Below, piece after piece: positions 12,001 to 23,860 of a stretch of DNA of 64,000 bases; within the stretch, counting starts at the first letter, position 1, and every line of letters begins with the position of its first letter. Source of the stretch: Axinella damicornis (Eukaryota; Porifera; Demospongiae; Axinellida; Axinellidae). The stretch covers positions 15,452,242-15,516,241 of the forward strand of contig OZ007506.1 of NCBI GenBank assembly GCA_963931865.1, read 5' to 3'. The notes beneath the pieces are model-generated. The model saw nothing but the letters and a program-made list of their open reading frames with translations, was not told where the DNA came from and did not search any database. A program made the position numbers and the translations under genes.

Positions 12001-15000
12001 GACTACTCGAATATTTGAGTAAAAAAAACCTCCCCACTTTAGACTCAAAGTAGTGTGGTTTGGGGAGAGACTACGGTAAAAATAAAACATCAGTGCAACA
12101 GATAGGAAAATAATGTAGGGATTGTACCATAGTCGCTCTATAAATTTGCGTCACCAAACTCTTTCCAGAAGCGTTAGACTAGATAATACATTGTCAGAAA
12201 ATTGCTAAATGTGACACATAATTTGAAATTGTTGCAAGAGCACGTGTGCGAGCGCTATGGCCAGTACAACCTTCCATACACATACAGAAGGATGCATTGG
12301 ACTAGAAAACCAAGCAGAGTTTGCAGAGGCCTCGAAAGGTAGCGACAGCGAGCACTCGAAGGATCCATCGTGCCAGATGACATCACCACCTTTCTGCAGC
12401 TTCTGCTTGAACGTTTTACACCCAAAATTGAGCCCAATCCAAGCCAGCTACTTAGCTCTTTGCGGAACAGATGCAAAAATAGAATGGACAAGAGGTAAAT
12501 TTTATAAATTTTGACGCAAATTTAGAAATTACCGTCATCAATTTTGATGCAGAATTAGAGTGGCACAATTCAGCAGCGTAATCATAAACCAGTTCAGTAC
12601 GTAAAGTGGGGGAGGGCATTTACTAAAGGGTCGTATTAGGGTACTATATAATTGACAAGCTATGACACCACCAGTTTAAATCTGCTTTAGTAGCATGAGT
12701 CTTGTAGCTTTTCTAGATGGTAATAGTTTGGTTATAGTTTGGTTTGATTAGTGGTATGGTTGACTACTATACAGCACTAGTTGAAACAAGATGACAATTT
12801 TACTTTGCGTTTCTGCAGGTGAGGAGAGGACATTCAACATGACAAGGGTACGTTCACCCATTTTCCCTCCTGGAAGTGAACAGTAAAAACTGGGAAGTAT
12901 AAATCCCTTTATGTACACTTTCTGTGCAATTTGTTGTGCATATACACATCTTTAATAATGGCATGCGTTTGTGGAGCCATTTCCATTACTGCCCAGGATT
13001 TACGCTGCAAATGTAACTCGGAGGGGGGGGGGGGGGGGGGGGGACTATTGTCTACTTTGCACCTCCACAAAACCTGTGAAGCAGCTGTGAAAGTGTGCAA
13101 AGTGTGAAAAAAATTTCCCCATCATCACTGCATGGCTTGCCATCTTTCTCGCCATCTTGCACATTATGCTCGCCTTAACATCCTGCATTCCTGAGGTGTG
13201 GCCTGCTGTACTATTTCATGAGCACTATCTTGGTCATTATTATTAGGGCACGTAATGTACTCAGTCTCCTCTTTGGGCCCTTCCCTCATTAGTAAATGAA
13301 ATCCTGACAGAGATTTAGTGGATTTCAGACAACATAATTATTGTGGGCAAGAATATAATTATGGAACCTTCTCAATTTCCTCAATTTTCCCTCATAGGCA
13401 TTCTACAGTGGTGCGGTGGGGGCTTTTGTTGTTCATGACATAACAGAACCGACCCGGTTTGATAAGGTGCAGCTGTGGAAGAAAGACGTTGACAGTAAAG
13501 TATCGCTACCCAATGGCCAACCCGTCCCAGCTGTACTGCTTGCTAACAAGGTAACCAACAGTGTATACCACAAACCAATGTTGTTTCAACACATAATTTT
13601 GTGCAACTACTGAATGCATTTTGGCAGTTTTCATGGCTTTGAGAAAAGCCAGTCACTAAGATATTTTCAAAGCTCCTTTCAGCAAAACGTAATGAGCCAG
13701 TGCTTTCTTTGCTGGGGCTACCAGTCAGCTCATACACTGCATGCTCTACGTACTGGACTGATGAAACACCAAACCAGTGATTAGATGGTTGGGGGTACTA
13801 GTACATATGATGTGCATCTGCAGGTGATCTGTTGCCATGGTAACTGATTACATCATGCTTTGCTGCAAAGGGGTGCGTACGCACAAATCATGCTTCCTTC
13901 TTCCAGTCACCTTACAGTACAACCAGAACACCCTCCGTGTCTCAAGTATTGGTGCAACAAACCTACAAGTTCATCTCCTCTCTTCAGACATACAATAAAT
14001 GGTCCCGGTCATGGTTTACTACACATTCAAACACTATATGTAGCTGCGGCAGCTATTCAAAGGCAGTCATTTCTGGCAGTGCAGATATAATTTGAGGATG
14101 GCAGTTAATGTATAGTGCATGTGGTATCAAATTACAAATAAGGTAGTTCAGGTGTATGTATGTATATGTGTCAGTCGCGAGTAGAAATTGAAGCTTACGT
14201 GCGCAATTGCGCACCACGTTTATCGTTTTTTTACTGCTAGTTATACGTAGCTTGACAGTTTATGCTGAGTTGTCAGACTTACAGAAGCCGAGAGCGACAT
14301 TTCCATTCACGTTGTTCGGTTCACATTCACGCTGCACGTTGCGGTGTCACGTAGCTTGTCCAGAGCAAGGGCCTAGGGTGCAGCGCTGCATCATGGTTGT
14401 AGACTACCTTGAGCTTCTGGTTGATGACTGTGTGCAGTTTCATGTTCGTAGCTAGCACACCTTCCGCTCAGTGTGCAGTTTCAAGTTTGTAGTACGTAGC
14501 TGAGCCCATTCGTTCACAACGATCTGTAGTTTGAAGTTCGTAGTCAGCTGCATAGCTGGTTCATCCTTGTGAAGATAAGGTAGCAACAAACTTGAAACTG
14601 CACACCGTCATCGCTCAAGGTAGTCGATGCAACGCCGCACACTTGCTCTGGACAAGCCGTGTAAGCCATGCTGACGGAAAATGTCCCGACATGCAATGTA
14701 TCATTGTATCTGCATGCTTGGTTTGTGGTTTTGTAGCTTCTTTGGCCATTGTCTTGCTGTAGAGCATCAGTATGAACGTGAACTGAACAGCATGGACGTG
14801 AACCAAACAACGTCAATCAACAGTCTCTGAACCACAAGCACCCTTCACGCACAGGGAGAGACAAAAATTTGGGGTCGTCTACAATCACTGGACTAGTGGA
14901 CCGACATTATAATTCACTTTTATTCTCTCTAATCAGACCCACTTGTCCTATGGTTGCACGTAACACACGCACATGTGCAGTAGTGTTGTGAACCTGTAGC

Positions 15001-15671
15001 CAATAATTGGTTATTGACCAGTTATTTACACTGCCAATCAATTATTGGCTTACTGCCAGTTATTGTCTGCACTGGAACCATGGTCTGTTTCGAACCATGA
15101 TTGTCATCATTACATGCATTTCTGAAGTTCTGCACTATAGATAGGTGGATGTGATTGAATTAGGACACTCTCTCTCTCTATGCCAATCACCTCCTTCAGA
15201 GACCAACCTGCAAAGGTCTAGGCTGCAAGCTGTACTAACAAGTTTACTATTGATGAGTTGACATAGCATACCACATTGCCAATTAACCAGTCAATATCCA
15301 ATATGAGGCTTCCAATAACTGGTTAGTGTAAAAAGGACAAGGTTCACAACACTAATGTGCAGGGCAGTCTCACAGGTCCCACGGCTGCCGGACCAATGCT
15401 GACCAAGTGCTTATTTAAATTCATAGTGTACAGTAGTCAGTGTTTCGCGCAATCGCAGAAGCACACACTGAACCCTTATGAATCGAAAGGTTGTGAGGCA
15501 TCATACTATGCGAGCGCAGACTGAAGCAACAATTCGCCCACTAGTCTACGAAGCCCAGCTATACCCCGTAATACGTCCGCGACTGCTTATGAATAATTAA
15601 TAAAATCGGGTGCGTGAAGCACACCCACTCTCACTGGACCAACACTAATTTTATTCCAATGCCCCTGATGT

Positions 15672-15770
<99 letters not shown>

Positions 15771-16598
15771 CACACACAATAGTGTGATGAAGCAAGTGAG
15801 GATTTTCCCGGAGATGAATATTGCCGAGACAAGGGGTTCCATGCATGGTTTGAGACGTCTGCAAAGAAGGACATTGGCATAGACGAGGCTGCGAGATGTC
15901 TTGTAGCTAAGGCAAGTGTTAGACCTACATATGTGCAATTACTGCATATATTCATCACAGTGTATGAGAGATTTAGGTGGAGTTATTAATCCATGACACA
16001 TGACTGTGTGCTCAAATGTTGCCATTAAGATTTCTCTGCATATCATGAAGTAGTGAGCATTTGTTTGCTTTCCACACGAAGCTGTTGGGACATCAGTAAT
16101 CAGCTCATGCAAATATAGTGATGGAGGAGAGAGCTTCTGTGAGCTTTGAAGAGAGAACTGTGCCACACTAATGCATATCAGTTCTGTGTGATTATGTGAA
16201 GGCATTCGGTTTCAAACAATACAGCAGTATGAGAATTTTCTTATAAAGGTTATTAGCTAACAGCTTCACTTGTTCAGCTACTGCCCCCTCATTTGCCTAT
16301 GTGAGCAGTTCGGACAGGGCAGCTCTCCGTGCAGATCGAGGTCTGATGATGTCTCACCTGCATTAGGGCAGTGCCGCGCATGACGGTAACCGTCGTATTC
16401 TAACTCGAAGACTAGTTGTAAACATAAAGAGGTCTTGCCTCCCTCACTGCGTCTGCATGAGCCCCCCCCCCCCCCCCCCCCCCAACACACACAAATACAC
16501 AGATTCTTGAAAATGATGAAGTTATTGAACCACCCCAGTTTGACCAAGAGAACATAACACTTCTGCAAAATCAGAAACCAAAGAAATGCTGTTGGTAA
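9074..16598 (+). CDS. RAB32: Rab32/38-like small GTPase (7 exons)
   Basis: A Rab GTPase of the Rab32/38 group, which acts on lysosome-related organelle and endosomal traffic. Exons: 9074-9127 (tentative), 9545-9757, 10155-10233, 12819-12847, 13398-13550, 15783-15911, 16503-16598; 753 nt, 250 aa. P-loop GDRSTGKT at residues 64-71, switch II WDLSGEER at 112-119, the group-typical NMTR, then SGAVGAFVVHDI, LPNGQPVPAVLLANK joined to CD (NKxD), and ETSAK at 200-204. The C-terminus KKCCW carries the cysteines expected for prenylation. The intron after residue 219 uses a GC donor (aag|gcaagt). Oddities: the catalytic Gln of switch II is Glu, and the P-loop lacks the usual G-V before GKT. The N-terminal 60 residues are Ser-rich and poorly conserved. 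Exon 1 is inferred only from an in-phase ATG exon with a gtgagt donor; the other exons are secure. Confidence 0.88.
9169..9452. mobile_element. TIR element, sister of 43286-43604
   Basis: The ends mirror each other: gtgacactcccatagac on the left and gtctatgggagtgtcac on the right. The same ends and the same internal ggtcaa/ttgacc-rich filler occur at 43286-43604. It is a non-autonomous DNA transposon in intron 1 of the Rab gene, with no coding capacity. Confidence 0.6.
10353..10454 (+). repeat. Dispersed repeat with cgaaagagcaccc motif, copy 2
   Basis: Matches 4159-4268 from gtaccat through ctgtatagggtcaaagtt to the gcaccca end. It lies in intron 3 of the Rab gene. Confidence 0.55.
11001..11345 (+). 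repeat. Interspersed element with 29-bp minisatellite core
   Basis: It begins with the self-complementary stretch gagctcgcttcgctcgctca. About four copies of a 29-bp unit (around ctccccgattgcgtccgctt) follow, then a unique tail (gttctcgaacgttctttgc). The same head, core and tail recur at 60388-60750, and a head fragment occurs at 16262-16345. The core copy number differs between copies. Confidence 0.6.
14981..15354. mobile_element. hAT-type MITE with perfect 8-bp target duplication
   Basis: The terminal inverted repeats are TAGTGTTGTGAACCTG on the left and, read outward, TAGTGTTGTGAACCTTG on the right. The element is 374 bp and is flanked on both sides by ATGTGCAG (14973-14980 and 15355-15362). 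An 8-bp duplication is the hAT signature. The interior repeats ccaataattggttattg-like palindromic pieces and has no ORF. It lies in intron 5 of the Rab gene. Confidence 0.85.
15360..15667. mobile_element. CAGGG-ended MITE, 5-bp target duplication (copy 1)
   Basis: The left end is CAGGGCAG and the right end reads outward CAGGGGCATTGGAAT. ATGTG flanks both sides (15355-15359 and 15668-15672). It is an inverted relative of 35136-35481 over most of its length, sharing caccaacactaa, gcatcatac and aagcacttggtca on the appropriate strands. The abutting hAT element at 14981-15354 later duplicated ATGTGCAG across this element's left edge. Confidence 0.75.
15673..15779. repeat. (CA)n microsatellite at a splice acceptor
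   Basis: About 105 bp of almost pure CA repeat with one CG interruption runs up to two bases before the acceptor ag of Rab exon 6 (15783). The intron 3' end therefore lacks an ordinary polypyrimidine tract. Confidence 0.9.
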
Positions 16599-19036
16599 AT
16601 GATAAATGGACACTAACACAGACTGAGAGAATTCAGAGTTCTGTCTTATAGCTACATGTAGCACCCTCAACCTTGCTTCATTACTGATGACATTATGTGT
16701 ATGTATGTATTGTGGCTTGTGTAGCTAGAATCACTGTCAAGCATGATGTTTATGTTTACAACTAGTCTTAGCAGGAATCATGGCAGCTTTTTTCATCACA
16801 CTGATTTTTATAATGCCTGCCAATTTTATTGTCCCAAGACTCTGTATAAATGCATTCAACTTTGGAATCCACCTGAGGAACTTACTTCAGTAGGCATGCT
16901 ATCATATCCCACAACTATCAATCTCATTGCAACTCCTAAATCAAAATCATCTGCGCATGCAGATATCCTTTTGTACAAAAGATTTGCACATCGGCCAGTG
17001 ATGAGCCTAATGGTGCTAGGAGACATGCTCAAGTTAGAATACGACGATAGTATGTAATGGACACCCAGGAACATGTCCCCATAGGGCAGAGCATTGCGCC
17101 TACCTAGGCGTCTCTGCATAATATACTGTCTACCATGTGATCACTAAACATGGGACAAACACGGAGGACTATACAGAAGTGTCCCAGCAGCACGAGCAGC
17201 CTCCTACGTAGCTGTCTTTATTTTTACCCAAACTGGTGGTGTCCATGATTATATTGGCAATGAATACATGATTGTGAGTTAATTATGTAAGAGACTAAGA
17301 GGCACACTGTAATTAGGAGAGCAACATAGTTACATTTGGTGTTATCAACTAGATTCACATGCACATACACTGTGCAGTTCATTTTGATTTGATAACCCAG
17401 TAATGAATGCCGCATCAGGTTTTCATGCAAGACCTGGAGTGATATGACATCATCACCTAACTCACTTGAGTTACCATAAATGGCTTTGCTCAAACTTGTT
17501 TTTCTGGATAAATTTCTTTTTAAAGCTAACCACCCTTAATTAAGGGCTTTAGTGGGATTCCAACCTAGGAGTGAGTTGAGCACTATATATACGTAGAGAC
17601 TCACTCTAGCAGTGCACCGAAACTGTGTTATAATCAGGAATCCCATATGATAGAAACCTGCTGGTGCATGATGCTCTCTTTTCCTTGAGGGACATTTCTT
17701 TTCTATGTTCACCTGGGCATATGTTGCATTGGGGTCCGGTCTGTTGTCCTCTTGGGAAGCGCCTCTTGTCACTGTAATGCCTGCCATGCCCCCACAGTCA
17801 GGATGCATGGTGTGTAGTGCATTCCATGCACTCCCACAAGCAAGCTTACATGATTAGCTGGAAAGGAACGATGCCTTGCACAAAAAGGTATCCCAACTCA
17901 GTTACCAAGTGAAGGTGGTATATATGACACCCAAACTAACAACTGACAGGCCGGTTGCTATGCAGCCGAGCCTGCTGATGATGACATGCTGCTATATGCT
18001 GAAACAGGGACCAGGCTGTTTTCAGCGGGAGAATATATGGAACTGTGCTTCGACATATTGTTCATTCTGGCATTACTGCCCCTCCCACTACCACCCTCTT
18101 CAACATGGTGAATCTATTCTAAATAATTATGGTTTTGAGCACAACAATAAATTATGCTAATAAGTGATGTACTCTATCGTTTATAAGATATAATATAGAG
18201 TTGCAGTAATGGAGTGGAACATTGGTATATACATGTGTGCAAAAGGTTGCATGGTGTGCTCACTCCATTAACATCCAGGTACATGTACACACTACAAATC
18301 TGGGCCTGAGCATAAATGGTGGGAGGTTAGACACTGAACTGAGATCTAGACTGGATGCATGTATCGAATAACAGAAGTGTGCGGTACATAGTAGAACTTG
18401 AATTCAATTACATGTCATGAATCTAATTCGTAAGCACAGTAAGAAAAGGAGGTTGGGTTATATCCTGAAAATGGCATGGGATGACAAATTTCATGATGTG
18501 TGACGCCTGATACGCAGACATTGCTTTAGGCACACTTTGAAACAGTTAGGGTGCATGGTGTATTCGATTATATTGCATGGTCAGAATTAAATATATAGAG
18601 CCATGGAATGAGGTACGGAGAGTAGCAGTTTACAGATGCATCTGCAGATGAGCCATGCAGTACTGTACCCAATACATCGCAACTGCTTGGCCAAGTTTAT
18701 CCAGCTGTATAAATTTCCATGTAATTACAACCTACCAATTCAACACGCATATGGACTGCACAGACTAGCTAGCTGGACATAACATCGGCATAATATCTTG
18801 GAACCTCATGTTGTCATTTCATACAGTTTCACTTGCCAAAAATTCATTTGAAATCAATCCTATACGTACACATACAGTAAAATGTGTACTGATGCCATCT
18901 TATCTTTAAATTTACTATACAAGTTTGTGCACTTGAACTGATTACAGCAGGGGAATGTCCTAAACTAATGTAGTGTATGTTCTGTGACACTCACTTTCTA
19001 ACAACATTAGCTACAGTACAATCCATTGATATCGTT
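16599..19036. other. Intergenic region without a recognised gene
   Basis: Downstream of the Rab stop codon I see no conserved protein. One exon-like stretch on the minus strand (about 17700-17790) encodes a fragment with TYAQV followed by a possible gtgaac donor, but no partner exons were found. No canonical AATAAA stands close after the Rab stop. Confidence 0.45.
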
Positions 19037-19591
19037 TCACTTTGCGGCCATCTGGGTAACAAGTTTCTCAAGCACCACCCTAAGGGAAGCAACTTCGCCA
19101 GCCAAGTGTTCAATGTGTTTCTTCGTCTGCTCCTCTGACTTCTTCGCCTGCTCCTCTGACTTCATTGCCAGCTCCTCTGACTTCATTGCCAGCTCCTCTG
19201 ACTTCTTTGCCTGCTCCTGTGTTAGCAACACGATAAACATTTGAAACAAAGGGATATATTTCATACACTATAGGTCTACAATAGGTTATAGCATAGAAAC
19301 GTAAACCACTGATCACTGTAGTTTCAGAGGTGCACATGCAGTGATCACTCTGGAAGTCTATGTAATCCCAGTTAGTGACCACATACTGACAAATATTAAC
19401 TATACAGTGCACTCGATCTGTAAGGTCATGATTGTGTTCTCCTAAAATCTCAACCAATTCTGAGGTTATAGCTACACACTTATGGGTCCATGATGACAAT
19501 AGCACTCCTAGTGTAATAATTATTATACTAGTGACTGGTGTATACCTTCTGACACTCTGAAAGTTGTCTGACTGCCTCTTGAAATTGCTCA
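19037..19591 (-). CDS. 3' exons of an unidentified coiled-coil protein
   Basis: Two exons read as one coiled coil. The first is 19591-19546 (acceptor acag, encoding EQFQEAVRQLSECQK, donor aag|gtata) and the last is 19216-19037 (acceptor acacag, ending TQMAAK and a TGA stop). The joined frame continues with heptad-friendly 8-residue repeats such as KKSEELAM and KSEEQA, then a leucine-rich helix (AGEVASLRVVLEKLVTQ). The preceding exon should end in phase 2. I did not find upstream exons; a candidate stretch at 22906-22529 on the same strand shows no clear link. The function is unknown. The splice sites and phases are good, but the short repetitive sequence limits certainty. Confidence 0.45.
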
Positions 19592-19620
19592 CTGTATTCA
19601 CATAGCTATTATAGGGGGGG

Positions 19621-19651
<31 letters not shown>

Positions 19652-19727
19652 GCTTCTATGTTTAGCTGGGAATGCGCGCCGCAAACTGACCAAATTTTTG
19701 TGTTCATCCGTCAACGTTGTCCCTATA

Positions 19728-19895
19728 GGCCCTCTGAAGCCTTCTTGGTCTCTTTTTGGACTGACATTTTCTTATTAACCCTTTAAGCCCCATTGACGTC
19801 TATAGACGTCATTTAGACCCTATGCACTTGTAGGGCTTCTTGTCAGTCCAAAAAGAGATCAAAAAGGCTTCAGAGGGCCTAGGGACAACTTTGAG
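19728..19895. repeat. Long imperfect stem with palindromic core
   Basis: The left arm (ttgtccctataggccctctg through tttggactgaca) pairs with the right arm at about 19840-19891 (tgtcagtccaaaaagagatc through ggcctagggacaa). The apex contains gacgtctatagacgtc, a perfect 16-bp palindrome. The arms are about 50 bp with few mismatches. Confidence 0.65.
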
Positions 19896-21452
19896 GGACA
19901 AACCCAAAAATTTGGTCAGATTTCAGTGTGTACCCCCCACTAAATGTAGAAAGGGGGGGTGGTAGCCCCCCCTTCACATGTCGTGGGCTTTTTTTTTTTT
20001 TTGATTTTAATGAGATTCATTGGCCCAAGGATTTTTTTTAATGGTCCCACCAAGGGCCTCAAGATAACATGCAAATTGGTGGTGTAAGGTGTGCCATCAG
20101 TCAGATCTGGCCCAAGTTTGGGGGAAAAGCTGGGTGAAAATCCGGCTGACATACAACTTTGACCTCAGATTGCTGGGCTTGTGGGTGGTCATGAATATCA
20201 TTAACGGTATTGCCAGAGGGGTCTCTCCACTGTGCGGGCCCCACCAAGTTTGGCCGCTGAGGAGCGAATGCTGTGGGAGAGGAGTACCTACGAAAGTGGT
20301 GTGCGCTGAATGCCTGAAAATGTGTTGTCTTGGTGGGAAGAATTCCGTGGTTAAAGGGTTAATTGTTCCCAAGTTAGCCCTATACCGGTAAGCCGTAAAC
20401 CAAACCCTATCCATAACCCTAATGTTTAACCCTTACCCTAACAAACATATGATCGAGGTCATCGTGCTTGGATTGGAATGAGCTCAGCTGGCCAGATTAG
20501 AGTTAGCTATAGGTCAGTCAGATTGCAATGAGTTCGGCCATTTCCGAATGAAGTTGGTCAATGACGGTCATTTCAGAATGATTGAGGTCGATCAATTATC
20601 AAGGTCAGTCAGTTTAGAATGAGGTGCTACCATCCTAACAACTACTGATCAATCTTTAAAGTGGCAGACAGCACCCTTGTAATAATTTTGTATAGCTACT
20701 AGCTTCAATTCACAGTGTTTCTGCTTTGGCATTAATTATCCTTGCCATTTACTTTTTGTTGCCCCATTGTTAATTTGTCTTTGTACGTATCATGTATTTC
20801 AGGACCTGTATGTAAACCTACACCATGTGTAGATTGCAACCATCCTGTGACAAATTCTATCTATCTATCTATCTAGCTAGCTATCTATCCATAAAGCAAT
20901 CAAAATCTGCGTGTGTACATGTTCAGCTAGGATCAAAATGTGTAGCTAAGTCATCCAGAAGCAAGCAACCTAATGGGTGCACACATTTGATCTGCTATAT
21001 ATAGCGATAATACACATGAAACTGGATCCATATGGTCTCAGTAAGCAGGCAAGCAGAGGTGTGCCATTATGGACTTGCTGACAATCAATTCTACATTGAC
21101 CAGCAACACATACTACTTAGTCTAACAAGCTAGCCCTTCGCTTTCTCCAGCACGCGATCACTTTCAGTATGCGCACGCGTTAGTCGATCCGTGCTGGGGA
21201 AAATTCGAGGGGCTAGCCCGCTAGACTCAACATACGTGTACTACTCATGATGATCAACAAAGTACAAAAGGAACAATCATGGGTAGTTGACAGCCATGAC
21301 ATGCGGTGCTGCAGTCTAGCTGTGCTACATGTAGCTGTAGCCCCTAGCTCTCTGCATCCAGTAGTCACGTGCATGCTCATGACCAACCTGGTATAAGGAG
21401 GAGAAGGTGAATATTCTATAGAGGATAACAACACAGCTTCACTAGGTGCATT

Positions 21453-21504
21453 GCTAGTCTCGCAGGCCAGCCTCTCGCCAGAGAGGCTGGCCCGCGAGAC
21501 TAGC
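21453..21504. repeat. 24-bp hairpin, tagtctcg family
   Basis: Arms 21453-21476 and 21481-21504 are complementary with one mismatch around a 4-base loop, gcca. Related arm sequence (gagaggctggc) is seen near 3405-3415. Confidence 0.65.
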
Positions 21505-21551
21505 GCATTGCATGGTTGAGCTGAGCTTACAGTCCTGCAACATTGCCTTCA

Positions 21552-21598
21552 GCATAGATAATAATACTACGAAACGTTTCGTAGTATATTATCTATGC
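21552..21598. repeat. Loop-less palindrome centred on gaaacgtttc
   Basis: The left arm gcatagataataatactacg plus aaac faces the right arm gtttcgtagtatattatcta plus tgc. There is one bulged base and no spacer. The flanks also mirror weakly (cttcag on both sides). Confidence 0.7.
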
Positions 21599-22389
21599 CT
21601 TCAGCTCCCCTTCACAATGTAGTCATGGTAACCAATCTGGTATGTACATCATCGTCTCACCATCCAGTGACTACAAAGTGAGTAGGAAACTTGCATGGCA
21701 ATCTACTTACACCAGCTCCTGGCATGGGGATCACAAATCCAATTTCTAGCTGTTTGTGCCCGAACCACGTCCTGTACCTCCACTTAAGGCTAGAGCACTA
21801 GTCTGGCTGCATTTTCTCAAGTTAACCATTTGACACCATTTTCTTCTCAGGAAGACAATGCAACATGATTTCAGCTCGCCTGAACTGAATGTGCAGCTAA
21901 TGCTACGATTAGTCTCGATCCCAGACCCACCTTGAAAGTATGGGAACGAGATCAGGAGGGTACATGAGGAATCCGGAAATGAAAGACTTGGGGATTCCCC
22001 TCTTTAAAGTGGCATATGACTTCCGGTGTAGAAGCCTGAGGCGCGCTGGCAAGGTGAAATCATCAGTGAGTCTGAGTGACCTCCATTCTTCACAGCTTCG
22101 CCTCACAGCACTCGCGACTCGGTGTCTCTGCACCTCTGAGCGGTGATAGAAGGCGTGAGAACTGTGGCGATGTCGCGAGACGACAGCCCGAGGGAGAGAA
22201 AGAAAGGTAGACGCCCTAGCGGCAGGTAGTGTATAGGGGACGTGTGTAGGATACAAGACGGCGTTTAGCTACGTTTCAGTGATCAGTTGAAGTGGTGTGT
22301 TGTTGCACATGAATGGATGAGTGAAGGAGAGGGTAGATAAACTAGAGACCACTGGCTGTCCTGGGTAGACCTTGGGATAGGATGGCAAG

Positions 22390-22420
<31 letters not shown>

Positions 22421-23860
22421 CTATAACAATTTGTAGCATTCAGCTACAGGGGTACCCAGTAGCCAGACGGCTAATACAAGGGGTACTCCAAATTAATGTA
22501 CATGTATATAGCAATTGCCAAGATCAAGCTAGGGAGGTTTGTTGTCAGTCTTTGAGCGAGTTCTTGCAGAAATTGGGGTGAGGAATGTGGTCTGGCTACT
22601 ACGCACTTTTGCTCTCAGACAACCGCCAACATTCAGGAAAGAAACTTCATCACATTCTTGTAGAAAGGTAGCATCAAACTCCGATCCCTTAGCACCCAAT
22701 CTTTGCACTCTTACAGGAGTCCAACCATGATGACCAGTATTGGAGATGTAATCGAATCCTGGGATGTTATTCCTCATTTTAAACTCGGTAGATTTAGCAG
22801 TGCAGAGTTGATCCAAGTCGTTCTCAGCATGCAAGCTAGCTGAGTGTACCAAGAAGGAACACTGCCTGTTTGCTGCTATGAGTATCTTTATGGCACAGTC
22901 AACCATTACTCTAACCTTTTAGGCCAAGCTACTGGCCCATAAATATGTTGTCCCTATTGTGTATGTAGCTCCCACTCCCTTGAGAAGAGGGTGTCTGGTG
23001 GTAGTGCATGCTGTGGTCTCACTCCATTGTGTGTGTGTCCCTCTGACAGTGAAAAAATGTTCACACATAATTTGTGTGGGCAGATTATTGTTTCCATGAA
23101 CACCTTTCAATTGATGTTGCATCATCTTTGAGGATTGACCTGAGGGAAAAAGTTAGCCCTCTGGCCCTGTACCATCACAATTGCATTTTCACCTGGTCAG
23201 GAAAACCTTGAGGTGGGTGAGACAGCTTATACATGTAGCAGCCCACTATACCCAGGCCCCACCCCACCCCCAAAAAGAAAGGGCCTGGTATCCACTGTTT
23301 GCTCATGCATTTGAAATCTTGGACTACTGTGGGTAAAGTGGGGAGGGCCTAGTACATTTCCTCACGTGAGCATGACGTAATCGACAAATGGCAAAATTTT
23401 CAGAACGAAGACGCTACATTTTGTTATTCAACCATCTACACATTCAACGCTCGGTGAGTATGACAGTCGCCCCCCGCTAGCTAGATATGTGTGGTATGTT
23501 ACCTGGTACCGTCACTCTTCTTGCTGTTCTGAGACCAACGTACGCCCACGTTAAAATTCCGGTCTTTCTACCCTTGACGTCACTCACATGAGGAAATGTA
23601 CTGCTTTACCATACTGCAAGCGACGAAAAGCTGGGCGTGGGACTGGGAATGAGGCTAGCAGATGACAGTGTTCATTGTTCAGTGTCAAGTCGGCCAGCCA
23701 ATTGTCTGTCTAGCACTATCCACTTCCAAAAAAACCGTGTGTACTCAATGATGGCAGAGTGATTGCAATGAGAATGCCATTTTGCCTTGCTCAGTCACTA
23801 AACAGCTACAGTTGAAGGGATTCCGTCCACGAACAAAAGTGGTTATGTACAGATGTACGT

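Noticed and set aside
15587..15958. Long minus-strand ORF full of Cys-Val
   Set aside because: It is the translation of the CA microsatellite; the real coding strand here is plus (Rab exon 6).
19775..20362. piggyBac-type element bounded by TTAA
   Set aside because: The inverted repeat is only 8 bp, and a larger stem crosses the proposed left boundary; noted as a question only, not as a feature.
22529..22906. 125-codon minus-strand ORF
   Set aside because: Long for this region, but it has no recognisable domain and no clear splice partner. I kept it only as a possible upstream exon of the coiled-coil gene.
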